The notes below the pieces were generated by a model, which made no database searches, was not told the DNA's origin, and worked only from the letters and a program-made list of their open reading frames with translations. Both the position numbers and the translations under genes were made by a program. 21,047 nucleotides of DNA from positions 1-21,047 of the forward strand of contig CAIVOW010000169.1 in the NCBI GenBank assembly GCA_903907665.1, read 5' to 3'. Source of the stretch: an uncultured Actinomycetes bacterium (GTDB lineage: Bacteria > Actinomycetota > Actinomycetes > Nanopelagicales > Nanopelagicaceae). This document shows, one piece after another, positions 10,596 to 19,334 of this stretch. How positions within the stretch are numbered: the stretch's first letter is position 1; the number at the start of each line of letters is the position of its first letter.

Positions 10596-11484
10596 CGCCG
10601 CGTCCAACTTTTGATCCTAAAATTCCGCGAGGTCGTATAAATAAAACAACCATCAAAATTATAAACGCAGCCGAAAACGTAACTGAGGTGCCAACGTATT
10701 GCAAGATAAATGCAAACCCAACTCCCAGAAGTAATCCACCTAGCACAGCGCCAATTAAGCTATCCAAACCACCGATAACAGCTGCAACAAATCCTGAAAC
10801 TAGAAGTAAATCTAAACTGTTCGGCGAGAGGTATGTGGTCGGAGTGACCAAAGCCCCAGCAACAGCTCCAGCTGCCCCAGCAAAGGCCCAACCAATTGTT
10901 CTGATGCTATCTACTCGTATTCCTGCAAGTCGTGAAATTTCTGGCTGGAATGATGCTGCTCGCAAAGCCAGACCTAAATTTGTGAACTTAAAAATTAATG
11001 CAAAAATCGCCATCACAATAAGAGCGCCGATAACAATAATTAAATTCTGGGGCGAAAAAGGAATAGTGTGGTGACCAATCATGTAACCCTTGCCTGAAAG
11101 AGGCGAGGTATATTGCACATACGCATTTCCCCAGATCATTCCAGTTAAGCTTCTAATCAATCCAAGTATGCCTAACGTTGCAATAACTGGCGCAATTTGT
11201 GAAACAGCGCCTTGGCGAGATCTTTTTTCTAGCGGTCTCATCAAAGCAGCATCAATAAATGCAGCAATTAGCGCTCCACCAATAATTGCAAAGGGAATTG
11301 ATACCCAATAATTATGTGTCTTACTCATTACTTCGTAGCCAAGATAGGTAGAAAGAATTGCTTGGCCTGCCTGGGCAAAGTTCACTACGCGAGTCGAACG
11401 CCACACAAGAACAAGAGCTAACGCCATCAGTGAATAGATTGCGCCACTGCTTAAGCCAATAAAAAGAGTATCTAGAATCAACAT
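10588..11484 (-). CDS. livH: branched-chain amino acid ABC transporter permease LivH-like
   Basis: The 298-aa permease has about eight membrane segments. It starts with LFIGLSSGAIYSLMALALVL and STRVVNFAQAGQAILSTYLG, the LivH equivalents of the usual GxxYALxALG and NFAHG motifs. Near the end FVAAVIGGLDSLIGAVLGG corresponds to the conserved AVxGGxxSxxGAxxGG coupling segment. The ATG overlaps the livF stop by one base (TAATG), and livM begins eight bases inside its 3' end. It therefore belongs to one tightly coupled transport operon with livG, livF and livM. Confidence 0.94.
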   Translation of the reverse strand: MLILDTLFIGLSSGAIYSLMALALVLVWRSTRVVNFAQAGQAILSTYLGYEVMSKTHNYWVSIPFAIIGGALIAAFIDAALMRPLEKRSRQGAVSQIAPVIATLGILGLIRSLTGMIWGNAYVQYTSPLSGKGYMIGHHTIPFSPQNLIIVIGALIVMAIFALIFKFTNLGLALRAASFQPEISRLAGIRVDSIRTIGWAFAGAAGAVAGALVTPTTYLSPNSLDLLLVSGFVAAVIGGLDSLIGAVLGGLLLGVGFAFILQYVGTSVTFSAAFIILMVVLFIRPRGILGSKVGRGDA

Positions 11485-12197
11485 TAGTACCCCAAATAAG
11501 CAGATCGAAGATTGGAGTCGTTTAATAACGATTGTGATGTGCCAGAAGCAACTAGATGCCCCACGTTTAGGATAATTCCAATATCGGCAATTTTAAGAGC
11601 GCTCATAGCGTTTTGTTCAACAAGAACAACAGTAAGTCCCAGACGAAGACGCAACTGATTAATTGCGGTAAAAATTTGTTCGATAACTAGAGGGGCTAGT
11701 CCTAACGAAGGCTCATCTAGCAGAAGTAATTTTGGTCGTGCAATAAGCGCCCTTCCAATTGCCAGCATCTGGCGTTCACCGCCGGATAAAGTATCGGCTG
11801 ATTGATTGATACGTTCATGCAACCGTGGGAAAAGCTCAAATACCTCATCGGTTGCGGCTGCAACATCTTTCTTATCTTTTCTCCAAATTCCGCCAAGTGC
11901 CAGATTTTCTTTAACATTAAGTTCGGGAATAACGGATTTACCTTCTGAAACATGGACTATGCCGTCTCGAACTAGATCCTCTGGTTTTCTTTCAAGCAAA
12001 GATTGGCCAGACCAAGTTGCGATTCCATCGGATGCGGGAATGAGCCCGGACAAGGCACGTAACAGAGTGGTCTTTCCAGCACCGTTTGAGCCGATGATGG
12101 CTGCAAGCTGACCTTTTTCAACTTGGAATGAAACTTTGTTAATGGCCGAAATAGCTCCGTGGCTAACAGAAAAGTCAGATACAACAAGTCCGTTCAT
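11484..12197 (-). CDS. livF: branched-chain amino acid ABC transporter ATP-binding protein LivF-like
   Basis: The 237-aa ABC ATPase has Walker A GSNGAGKTT (36-44), canonical signature LSGGERQ (137-143), Walker B LLLLDEPSLGL (157-167) and the family end LVASGTSQSLL. The real start is ATG 12197 (MNGLVVSDFS), which overlaps the livG stop as ATGA. The frame extends 38 codons further upstream, but that part is Cys/Arg-rich and lies inside livG, so I excluded it. With a perfect signature motif, this is the ATPase expected to contribute one fully competent catalytic site. Confidence 0.95.
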   Translation of the reverse strand: MNGLVVSDFSVSHGAISAINKVSFQVEKGQLAAIIGSNGAGKTTLLRALSGLIPASDGIATWSGQSLLERKPEDLVRDGIVHVSEGKSVIPELNVKENLALGGIWRKDKKDVAAATDEVFELFPRLHERINQSADTLSGGERQMLAIGRALIARPKLLLLDEPSLGLAPLVIEQIFTAINQLRLRLGLTVVLVEQNAMSALKIADIGIILNVGHLVASGTSQSLLNDSNLRSAYLGY

Positions 12198-12958
12198 TTC
12201 ACAGCCTCCGCGCCAAGGTAGGCAGCAATAACAGCAGGATTTTCGCGAACCTCTGCTGGGGTACCTTCTGCGATGAGCTCGCCGAAATTCAGTACATAAA
12301 TACGATCGCATACATTCATAACAACATCCATATGATGCTCTACAAGCAGAATTGACGTATCGGTTTTTACGTTGTGAATCAAACCATTCATCCAGTCAAT
12401 ATCTTGAGTTCCCAATCCACCTGCAGGTTCATCGAGAAGTAAAATTTTTGGATCGCTCATCAGCGCACGCGCAATTGCTACTCGTTTTGTTACTGGATAA
12501 GGAAGCGAATCTGCTCGTTTATGCGCAAGAGAAGATGCGTAAACTTTTTCAAGTGCGATCGCAGCTTTCTCTTGTAAAAATTTTTCATTTGCGCCATCTA
12601 GTCCCATCGCCGCACGAATTACTGAACCTTTAGCAAACTTCTGTCCACCAACCATCACATTTTCTAGAACTGTGAGGTCCGGGAAAAGACCCACTCCTTG
12701 GAGCGTGCGAGCAATTCCCAAATCAACTAGCTGGTGACTTTTGGGCCAAGCGTGCTCCTTGTCAGCTAGAAAAAGTTGTCCGTGATCGATAGGTGCAAGA
12801 CCAGTGATTGCGTTAAAAAGAGTTGTCTTGCCGGCACCATTTGGGCCGATCAGCCCAACAACTTCACCAGGATGTAATGCAATATCTAGATGTGAAAGGG
12901 CAGTTAAGCCGCCGAATTTTACAGTGAGGTCTGAGATCGACAGCAAAGACGACCCCAC
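12194..12958 (-). CDS. livG: branched-chain amino acid ABC transporter ATP-binding protein LivG-like, degenerate signature
   Basis: The 254-aa ABC ATPase is of the LivG type. It has Walker A GPNGAGKTT (38-46), the LivG-specific IARTLQGVGLFPDLTVLENV (82-101), Walker B ILLLDEPAGGL (172-182) and the switch His in VEHHM (206-210). The ABC signature, which in LivG is normally close to LAYGQQ, reads LPYPVTKR (152-159), so the conserved Gly and Gln are replaced by Pro and Val. The start is GTG 12958, with GGGGGA eight bases upstream. It follows alr after a 31-base gap without a terminator, so the transport operon may be read from the alr transcript. Confidence 0.94.
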   Translation of the reverse strand: MGSSLLSISDLTVKFGGLTALSHLDIALHPGEVVGLIGPNGAGKTTLFNAITGLAPIDHGQLFLADKEHAWPKSHQLVDLGIARTLQGVGLFPDLTVLENVMVGGQKFAKGSVIRAAMGLDGANEKFLQEKAAIALEKVYASSLAHKRADSLPYPVTKRVAIARALMSDPKILLLDEPAGGLGTQDIDWMNGLIHNVKTDTSILLVEHHMDVVMNVCDRIYVLNFGELIAEGTPAEVRENPAVIAAYLGAEAVK

Positions 12959-12989
12959 AATAATCCCCCATCAACTCTGATTTCTTTGG

Positions 12990-14108
12990 TTAGTTTAGAT
13001 AGATTCTTTGTACTCGGGAAGCAATTCGGGTCACAATTTCATAATTAATTGTGTGTGCGGCTTCCGCCCATTCATCAATCGTGTAACTCTCTGCCCCAAA
13101 TACAGTGACATACTCCCCCGCTTTGGCTTGAGTTTCAGCGCCGAGATTAACGACACATTGATCCATTGAAACGCGGCCCACAAGAGGTGCTCGTTTTCCA
13201 TGAATCCAAACTCCAGCCTTAGCACTAGTATTTCTTGGAATTCCATCTGAGTATCCCAGAACCACTATTCCAAGGTATGCATCGGTTTCCAGAATAGAAG
13301 TGCCCCCGTAGCCAACAGCGGAACCTTTTGGTGCAAGCTTTACTAAACTCAATTTAGCTTTTAGCGTCATGGCCGGTTTTAGTGCAAAATTTTTCGCATC
13401 GCCAAGTGTCGCGATGTCTGGGCTTAATCCATACATAGCAATTCCTAAACGAACCATTGATCGATGAGCTTGCGGAAATGCAAGAGTTGCAGCCGAATTA
13501 GAAAGATGAACAATTTCAGGAGTGATTCCCGATGATTTTAATTCTGAAAGATATCGCTCAAATTCTTGAATTTGATTTTCAGTTGCCGGCGAATCGGGTT
13601 CATCAGCGCGAGCAAAGTGTGTCCAAAGCCCGACAATGTGTAACTCATCTTTATGAGATGCAAGCTGCGTTAAAAATTCTTTCCAATCGCCTAAGAACCC
13701 TCCGCGGCGCATGCCCGTGTCTACTTCGATATGAACACGTGGCTTTACACCTGCAATCTTGCCGGCATTCAAAATTTCTTGAAGTACTTCAAGTGATGAG
13801 ATAGAAAGGTCAATATCGTTTTTTAAAGCAGCGAGAAAATCTTCTCCTGGAGGAGTGAGCCAAGCGATTGTTGGCGCAGTGATTCCTGCTTTACGAATGG
13901 TGAGCGCTTCTTCAAGAAGTGCTACTCCAAGCCATGTGGCGCCAGCATCAAGCGCCCTTTGTGAAACTGGAATAAGTCCATGTCCGTATGCATCTGCTTT
14001 AACCACAGCGAGAATTTCAGCACTTGTTGTGGCTTTAATAGTTGCCACATTAGATGCGATAGCAGCTAAATCAATTTCTACATAGGCTCTAGCTGACAAG
14101 TGAGTCAT
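12990..14108 (-). CDS. alr: alanine racemase
   Basis: This PLP enzyme converts L-Ala to D-Ala for peptidoglycan. At 372 aa it is normal length. The PLP lysine is Lys37 in AVVKADAYGHG, and the catalytic Tyr of the second domain is Tyr267 in SAVGYGGTS. MRRGGF (133-138) and VSMDQCVVNL are also typical. The beta-domain tail ends NYEIVTRIASRVQRIYLN. The ATG overlaps the acpS stop by one base (TAATG). In mycobacteria alr is directly followed by tsaE; here the liv-hydrolase genes come between. Confidence 0.98.
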   Translation of the reverse strand: MTHLSARAYVEIDLAAIASNVATIKATTSAEILAVVKADAYGHGLIPVSQRALDAGATWLGVALLEEALTIRKAGITAPTIAWLTPPGEDFLAALKNDIDLSISSLEVLQEILNAGKIAGVKPRVHIEVDTGMRRGGFLGDWKEFLTQLASHKDELHIVGLWTHFARADEPDSPATENQIQEFERYLSELKSSGITPEIVHLSNSAATLAFPQAHRSMVRLGIAMYGLSPDIATLGDAKNFALKPAMTLKAKLSLVKLAPKGSAVGYGGTSILETDAYLGIVVLGYSDGIPRNTSAKAGVWIHGKRAPLVGRVSMDQCVVNLGAETQAKAGEYVTVFGAESYTIDEWAEAAHTINYEIVTRIASRVQRIYLN

Positions 14109-14452
14109 TATTGATTCTCCACAATCACCATGGCCGATGCAATTCCTGCATCATGTGACAAAGTTAGATGTACTTTTTTTCCTGCCACTCTTTCGGCAAT
14201 CTTGCCACTAAAAAGAAAGACAGGTCGTCCGCTCTCTTCATTAGTAACTTCGCACTCATGCCAAGGAAATACATACCTAGCATTTAGTGCTTTTGCGAGA
14301 GCTTCTTTAGCTGCAAAGCGAGCTGCGAGGGAAGCAACCGGAAGAACGGCTTCGTGCTCGGTAAAAAGTTTAGCCCGAAGGGCCGGTGTGCGCTCAAGAG
14401 ATTCCTGGAACCGATCAATATCGACCACATCTATTCCAATTCCCTCAATCAT
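14108..14452 (-). CDS. acpS: holo-[acyl-carrier-protein] synthase AcpS
   Basis: AcpS transfers the 4'-phosphopantetheine arm of CoA to the Ser of acyl carrier protein, which fatty-acid synthesis requires. The protein is 114 aa, typical of AcpS. The metal ligands are Asp8 in [10 protein letters not shown] and Glu50 in [12 protein letters not shown], and the [16 protein letters not shown] end is conserved. It starts 13 bases after the PAP2 gene. TAGGCT six bases before the ATG could be a weak ribosome site or a -10 box (TANNNT) for a leaderless start; I cannot decide between them. It is one-base overlapped with alr. Confidence 0.97.
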   Translation of the reverse strand: MIEGIGIDVVDIDRFQESLERTPALRAKLFTEHEAVLPVASLAARFAAKEALAKALNARYVFPWHECEVTNEESGRPVFLFSGKIAERVAGKKVHLTLSHDAGIASAMVIVENQ

Positions 14453-14465
14453 GCAACTAGCCTAA

Positions 14466-15137
14466 TCATGAAGGCTGTTTTGCAGAAGGAACTGCTCGGT
14501 CGACTGCAATGACAAATACCAAGAGCGAACCTCCGAGAAGAGTTCCGCCTAATAAATCTGAGAACCAATGTGTGTCGCGAATTAAGGAGACGGTACAGAC
14601 CGCTGCCGTTATTAGCCCAACTAACCAATCAAGGCGCATTCCAACAAACGGTTCCTTATGGGTATACCTAAATATTAGATATGCCAAAAGCCCCCACGAG
14701 AGCAGAGCATTAGCTGCGTGGCCACTTGGGTAAGACAAGCCAGTCGTATGTAAAAGATCATTTGCCAAACGAGGCTTCACTCTGTGAAAGGCAAGCTTGG
14801 ACAATCCAACAACACCGTTCAAAAGTAGAAGCGAGAAGACCGAAAGATTAAATGGCCGAAATGATTTAAAACGCCAACCAATCAGCGCTGCTGAAATAAG
14901 TAGGACCGTTGCAGTGAATCCACGAAGTCCCATGTCATCAATTGCAAGAAGTATGTGACTAGAGGTTCCCCGAAACGTGTGGTGCTTTACATGTTTAACC
15001 CAACGATCAAATTGATAGAGATAACCCTTGGCAAGTACTTGCTGCGTGACAATAAGGAAACCAAGAAAGAGCCAGATTGAGCCACGAACGGCTTTCCACA
15101 TTTCGGCTTTTCGTTCAAGGGAAAGTTTGTCAAACAT
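14466..15137 (-). CDS. PAP2-family membrane phosphatase
   Basis: The 223-aa membrane protein has about six hydrophobic segments. Three phosphatase motifs are recognisable: KLAFHRVKP (114-122, usually KxxxxxxRP), PSGH (137-140) and RDTHWFSD (187-194) with catalytic His190 and Asp194. The third motif is unusual: the Arg normally six residues before the His is Ser184, and an Arg is found three residues before it. Family members dephosphorylate phosphatidic acid, undecaprenyl pyrophosphate or related lipids; the substrate here is not determinable. Its start overlaps the glmS stop (TAATG) and acpS follows, so recycling of the cell-wall lipid carrier is a plausible role, by context only. Confidence 0.88.
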   Translation of the reverse strand: MFDKLSLERKAEMWKAVRGSIWLFLGFLIVTQQVLAKGYLYQFDRWVKHVKHHTFRGTSSHILLAIDDMGLRGFTATVLLISAALIGWRFKSFRPFNLSVFSLLLLNGVVGLSKLAFHRVKPRLANDLLHTTGLSYPSGHAANALLSWGLLAYLIFRYTHKEPFVGMRLDWLVGLITAAVCTVSLIRDTHWFSDLLGGTLLGGSLLVFVIAVDRAVPSAKQPS

Positions 15138-16957
15138 TATTCAACCGTTACAGATTTTGCCAAGTTTCGTGGTTGATCAACATCATTGCCTCGAGCAACA
15201 GCCATCTCGTACGCGATAACTTGAAGTGGAACTACGGCTAATACTGGTTGTAAGAATTCATTAGTGCGTGGGATGCGAATATTGTGTGTTGCTGCGGGAA
15301 GATCTTCATCTCCAATTGCGATCACTATCGCGCCCCTAGCTTTAACTTCCTGAACGTTGCTAGCCATCTTCTCGTGCAACAACGAATGAGCGGTCGGCAT
15401 CACAGCGATAACAGGAGTTCCTTGATCGATGAGTGCGATTGGGCCGTGTTTTAATTCTCCGCCAGCGAAACCTTCGGCATGCATATAAGCCAATTCCTTT
15501 AATTTAAGTGCACCTTCAAGAGCGGTTGGATATCCAACGTGGCGTCCAAGAAATAGCACTGATGTAGCATCTTTAAACTGGCGAGTTAGCGCACGTAATG
15601 GTTCAACTGTTTCCAGGACTTGCTCAATTTTTCCTGGCAATTCTGCAATTTCCTGGGCAATCTCTTGGTCCAACTCTTGCGAGAGAGTTCCACGAACCCG
15701 TCCCATATGTAGTGCAATTAAATACATAGCGACTAGTTGAGTGAGGAATGCTTTAGTCGAAGCAACGGCAATTTCTGGACCAGCATGGGTGTACAGCACC
15801 GCATCAGATTCTCGAGGTATTGTCGATCCGTTGGTGTTGCAGACGGCGAAAATTTGAGCGCCGTGTGATTTTGCATAGCGAAGTGCCATCAGCGTATCCA
15901 TCGTCTCTCCTGATTGAGAGATTGGGATGACAAGGGTATTTTTATCAATGCTGGGTTCGCGATATCGATATTCGGAAGCTAATTCAACATCTACTGAGAC
16001 ATTTGCCCATCGCTCGATGGCATATTTACCAACTAGCCCCGCATGAAATGCAGTACCGCAGGCGATGATGACAACTTTTGTAATTGCTTTGAAATCAAGA
16101 CCAGCAGTTATGTCCTCAGATAAACCATGTGTGCGGCCAATCAAAGTATCTGCAACCGCCTTTGGTTGTTCATATATTTCTTTCAACATAAAGTGTGAAA
16201 ATCCACCACGCTCGGCTGCGGAGGCATCCCAAGAAATTTCATATTCCTTCGGTGGCAGCTCCACGCCATCTAGATTTGTTATGTGAATTGACGTTGGAGT
16301 GATATCAACAACTTCATCTTGACCTAATTCAAGCGCGCGCTTTGTGTACGAAATAAAAGCAGAAACGTCAGAAGCCAGGAAATTTTCACCATCTCCAACG
16401 CCAACGACAAGTGGTGAATTTCTACGAGCTCCAACTATGCGGTTAGGTTCATCTGAATGTATAGCAAGCAGTGTGAAAGAACCTCTTAGCTCTTTACAAA
16501 CTTCGCGCATTGCCGCAGCAAGATCCCCGCCATGCTTCTTTCGCGCATCGCTCAATAGATGTACAACAGACTCGGTATCGGTTTCTGATGTAAAAACATG
16601 TCCACGTTTATCGAGCTCGGCTCGTAGTTCTATATAGTTTTCGATAATTCCATTGTGAATGAGGGCAAGTTTCCCGTCATTATCAAGATGTGGGTGAGCG
16701 TTTATATCTGTCGGTCCACCATGAGTTGCCCAGCGAGTATGGCCAATTCCACTATGAGATTTTGGAACTGAATCGCCCAAAATACTTTCAAGATTTCCAA
16801 GTTTGCCTGCGCGCTTTTCAACCCAAAGTGGCGTCCCCGGCGTTGTAGAAAGTGCGATGCCAGCTGAGTCATAGCCGCGATATTCAAGACGCCTAAGACC
16901 TTCAAGAACGGGAGATAGAGCTTCGGACTTACCGGTGTAACCGACAATTCCGCACAT
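15137..16957 (-). CDS. glmS: glutamine-fructose-6-phosphate aminotransferase (isomerising)
   Basis: GlmS makes glucosamine-6-phosphate from fructose-6-phosphate and glutamine, the entry to UDP-GlcNAc. The protein is 606 aa, full length. Met-Cys-Gly-Ile at the N terminus exposes the Cys nucleophile of the glutaminase domain, with RRLEYRGYDSAG (22-33) and HTRWATHG (73-80). The first SIS domain shows ACGTAFHA (299-306) and SQSGET (347-352). The chain ends PRNLAKSVTVE. A GAGGG ribosome site stands before the ATG. Only 28 bases separate it from glmM, so there is no room for a glmS ribozyme-riboswitch. Confidence 0.98.
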   Translation of the reverse strand: MCGIVGYTGKSEALSPVLEGLRRLEYRGYDSAGIALSTTPGTPLWVEKRAGKLGNLESILGDSVPKSHSGIGHTRWATHGGPTDINAHPHLDNDGKLALIHNGIIENYIELRAELDKRGHVFTSETDTESVVHLLSDARKKHGGDLAAAMREVCKELRGSFTLLAIHSDEPNRIVGARRNSPLVVGVGDGENFLASDVSAFISYTKRALELGQDEVVDITPTSIHITNLDGVELPPKEYEISWDASAAERGGFSHFMLKEIYEQPKAVADTLIGRTHGLSEDITAGLDFKAITKVVIIACGTAFHAGLVGKYAIERWANVSVDVELASEYRYREPSIDKNTLVIPISQSGETMDTLMALRYAKSHGAQIFAVCNTNGSTIPRESDAVLYTHAGPEIAVASTKAFLTQLVAMYLIALHMGRVRGTLSQELDQEIAQEIAELPGKIEQVLETVEPLRALTRQFKDATSVLFLGRHVGYPTALEGALKLKELAYMHAEGFAGGELKHGPIALIDQGTPVIAVMPTAHSLLHEKMASNVQEVKARGAIVIAIGDEDLPAATHNIRIPRTNEFLQPVLAVVPLQVIAYEMAVARGNDVDQPRNLAKSVTVE

Positions 16958-16985
16958 TTATCTACCCTCTAACTCTTGTGACAAC

Positions 16986-18326
16986 TTACTTAAGTTCAGA
17001 TTGTACTAGAGAGGCAATCTCACTCGTGATTTTATCGGCCACTTCATTGCTTTCTGCCTCTACCATGACGCGGACAAGTGCTTCGGTTCCAGAAGCACGA
17101 ACAAGAATTCGACCGCTCTTACCTAGTACTGCTTCATGGCGTTTAATCTCATTTGATATCACGGTAGAACTTGCAAGATTCTCTTTTTTCACACCTTCTA
17201 CATTGATCAAGGATTGTGGGAAGCGCTTCATGACATGTGAAAGTTCTTTGAGGCTCTTACCGGTAGAAACCACGGCTTGCATTAATTGAAGGGCAGTCAA
17301 AATTCCATCGCCTGTATTTGCAAAATCTCTCATGATTACGTGGCCTGATTGCTCCCCGCCAAGTGCGTAATCTTGAGCAATCATTTGTTCTAGGACGTAA
17401 CGATCTCCAACTGCGGTCGTAGGCACGTTAATTCCAAGTGACTCCATCGCTCTCATAAATCCAAGGTTGCTCATCACAGTTGCAACTACTGTGTCTTTCT
17501 TAAGTCGGCCTTGCTCTTTCCACGAGGAGGCAAGAATGGCCATAATGAAATCTCCATCGATGAGATTACCTTCATGATCTACTGCTAAGCAGCGATCGGC
17601 GTCACCATCGTGAGCAATACCTAAATCTGCGCCAACTTCTTTAACCTTTGCAATCAAGCTCTCCATATGTGTGGAGCCACAATTTTCATTAATGTTAAGT
17701 CCAGAAGGTGTCGCGTGGATTGCAGTGACATGTGCGCCAGCTCGAATATAAGTTTTAGGCGCAACGCGCGATGCGGCTCCGTTTGCGCAATCAACAACAA
17801 TCTTTAAACCGGTAAGAGGTGTTGAAAGAGAAGATAACAAGTGGAATATGTAGCGCTCTTGAGCACTTTCATCGAGAATAACGCGACCAACGTCTGCGCC
17901 AACTGGGCGTTCCCACACTTCTTTAAGGCGGGCTTCAATGGCTGCTTCGAGAGCATCATCTAACTTACTTCCGCCTTTTGCAAAAAACTTAATTCCATTA
18001 TCTGGCATTGGATTGTGCGAAGCGCTCAGCATTACTCCAAGGTCCGCTCCACTTTCAGCAACAAGGTGAGCGATAGCGGGGGTTGGTAGTACGCCAACAC
18101 GTAAAACATCTATACCGGCGCTAGCTAAGCCTGCAACAACGGCAGCTTCAAGGAATTCACCAGATGCGCGCGAATCTTGGCCAACTATTGCCTTTGGGCG
18201 ATGCCCGCGAAATTCGCCTTTTTCACTAAGTACATGCGCGGCAGCAACCGCAAGATCGAGTGCTAATTCAGCAGTGAGATCACGATTGGCTAGCCCTCTA
18301 ACACCATCTGTGCCGAAGAGGGCCAT
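16986..18326 (-). CDS. glmM: phosphoglucosamine mutase
   Basis: GlmM converts glucosamine-6-phosphate to glucosamine-1-phosphate, the step after GlmS. The protein is 446 aa, typical. LFGTDGVRG (3-11) opens the protein. The phosphoserine loop is MLSASHNPMPDNG with catalytic Ser103, the metal loop is DGDADR (240-245), and the phosphate-binding loop near the end is VRASGTEALVRV. An AGGA sequence eight bases upstream supports the ATG. The gene lies 41 bases after rpsI without a visible terminator and 28 bases before glmS, so it is probably read from the ribosomal-protein promoter. Confidence 0.98.
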   Translation of the reverse strand: MALFGTDGVRGLANRDLTAELALDLAVAAAHVLSEKGEFRGHRPKAIVGQDSRASGEFLEAAVVAGLASAGIDVLRVGVLPTPAIAHLVAESGADLGVMLSASHNPMPDNGIKFFAKGGSKLDDALEAAIEARLKEVWERPVGADVGRVILDESAQERYIFHLLSSLSTPLTGLKIVVDCANGAASRVAPKTYIRAGAHVTAIHATPSGLNINENCGSTHMESLIAKVKEVGADLGIAHDGDADRCLAVDHEGNLIDGDFIMAILASSWKEQGRLKKDTVVATVMSNLGFMRAMESLGINVPTTAVGDRYVLEQMIAQDYALGGEQSGHVIMRDFANTGDGILTALQLMQAVVSTGKSLKELSHVMKRFPQSLINVEGVKKENLASSTVISNEIKRHEAVLGKSGRILVRASGTEALVRVMVEAESNEVADKITSEIASLVQSELK

Positions 18327-18367
18327 TTAATATTCCTAGTAGTAACTGGAAACCAATAAGAAGCGAA

Positions 18368-18856
18368 TTAACGCTTGCTGTATTGAGAACGCTTACGAGC
18401 TTTCTTCAGACCGTACTTCTTGCGCTCAATAACGCGTGGGTCACGAGTAAGGAATCCAGCCTTTTTAAGAGAAGGACGGTTTGCATCGCGATCAATTTCA
18501 TTAAGGGCACGAGCAACGCCAAGGCGAAGTGCTCCAGCCTGGCCAGAAGTTCCACCACCGTTGATGCGAGCAACTACGTCATAACCATTTTCTGCACCAA
18601 CTGTGCGGAAAGGCTCTGACACTAATTGTTGGTGAACTTTATTTGGGAAATAATTTTCAAGTGTCTTTCCATTTACAATCCACTTGCCTGAGCCTGGGAT
18701 AAGGCGAACGCGGGCAACGGCTTCTTTACGACGGCCTGTTCCTCCACCTGGTGCCTTGATTGCTGCGCGGTTAGTTGCGGCAGCTGGTGTGCTCGTGGAG
18801 TATGAAGTAGGAGCTTCTTCGGCTTCAAAATCTACTTGTGTATCGAAGTCAGACAT
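18368..18856 (-). CDS. rpsI: 30S ribosomal protein S9
   Basis: S9 belongs to the head of the small subunit; its basic tail reaches the P-site tRNA. The 162-aa protein has the conserved core [13 protein letters not shown] (from residue 40), [14 protein letters not shown] at the end, and an acidic, Ala/Thr-rich extension of about 38 residues at the N terminus, similar in style to other actinobacterial S9 proteins. AGGAG twelve bases before the ATG is a good ribosome site. It follows rplM by 16 bases, the universal L13-S9 pair. Confidence 0.98.
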   Translation of the reverse strand: MSDFDTQVDFEAEEAPTSYSTSTPAAATNRAAIKAPGGGTGRRKEAVARVRLIPGSGKWIVNGKTLENYFPNKVHQQLVSEPFRTVGAENGYDVVARINGGGTSGQAGALRLGVARALNEIDRDANRPSLKKAGFLTRDPRVIERKKYGLKKARKRSQYSKR

Positions 18857-18872
18857 TTTTATATAGCTCCTA

Positions 18873-19334
18873 TTACTTCTTAGTCACTTGGGAAACTTGA
18901 GTTAATTCATAAACTGAAGGGTTCTGCGCAGCATGTGGATGTGAAGGACCTGCATAGACCTTTAGCTTTGTACCGATTGAACGGCCAATTTTATTCTTAG
19001 GGATCATTCCAAGAATTGCTTTTTCAACAACACGTGTTGGATCTTGATTGATCAAGTCTGCATAAACAACAGAAGTCATACCACCTGGGAAACCAGAGTG
19101 ATGGTGTGCAAACTTTTGGTTTGCTTTCTGTCCTGTAAGTGCAATCTTCTCTGCATTGATGATGATGACAAAGTCACCCATATCCATGTGTGGTGCAAAC
19201 GTTGTCTTGTGCTTACCGCGAAGAATCGCAGCAGCATGACTGGCAAGACGCCCTAGGACAATTCCTTCAGCATCAATGACATGCCACTTGCGGGCTGTGG
19301 CTTGGTCACCTGCGGTAGGTGTGTATGTGCGCAC
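18873..19334 (-). CDS. rplM: 50S ribosomal protein L13
   Basis: The 153-aa protein has [16 protein letters not shown] (17-32), [29 protein letters not shown] and the C-terminal [17 protein letters not shown], all typical of L13, an early-assembly large-subunit protein. The start is GTG 19334 ([10 protein letters not shown]), the usual actinobacterial N terminus. Upstream purines GGAAAGTGAG serve as a ribosome site. It is the first gene of the rplM-rpsI unit, with its own promoter and leader of about 70 bases upstream. Confidence 0.98.
   Translation of the reverse strand: MRTYTPTAGDQATARKWHVIDAEGIVLGRLASHAAAILRGKHKTTFAPHMDMGDFVIIINAEKIALTGQKANQKFAHHHSGFPGGMTSVVYADLINQDPTRVVEKAILGMIPKNKIGRSIGTKLKVYAGPSHPHAAQNPSVYELTQVSQVTKK

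Noticed and set aside
12198..12311. A 38-codon upstream extension of livF
   Set aside because: The extension is Arg/Cys-rich and lies fully inside livG. The internal ATG gives a normal LivF N terminus and a typical ATGA overlap.
14453..14464. A leaderless promoter TAGGCT-N6-ATG before acpS
   Set aside because: TANNNT is common by chance and TAGG could equally act as a ribosome site inside a continuous operon. It is mentioned in the acpS entry but not called.
16958..16985. A glmS ribozyme-riboswitch before glmS
   Set aside because: Only 28 bases separate glmM and glmS, far too short, and the ribozyme is mainly a Firmicutes feature.
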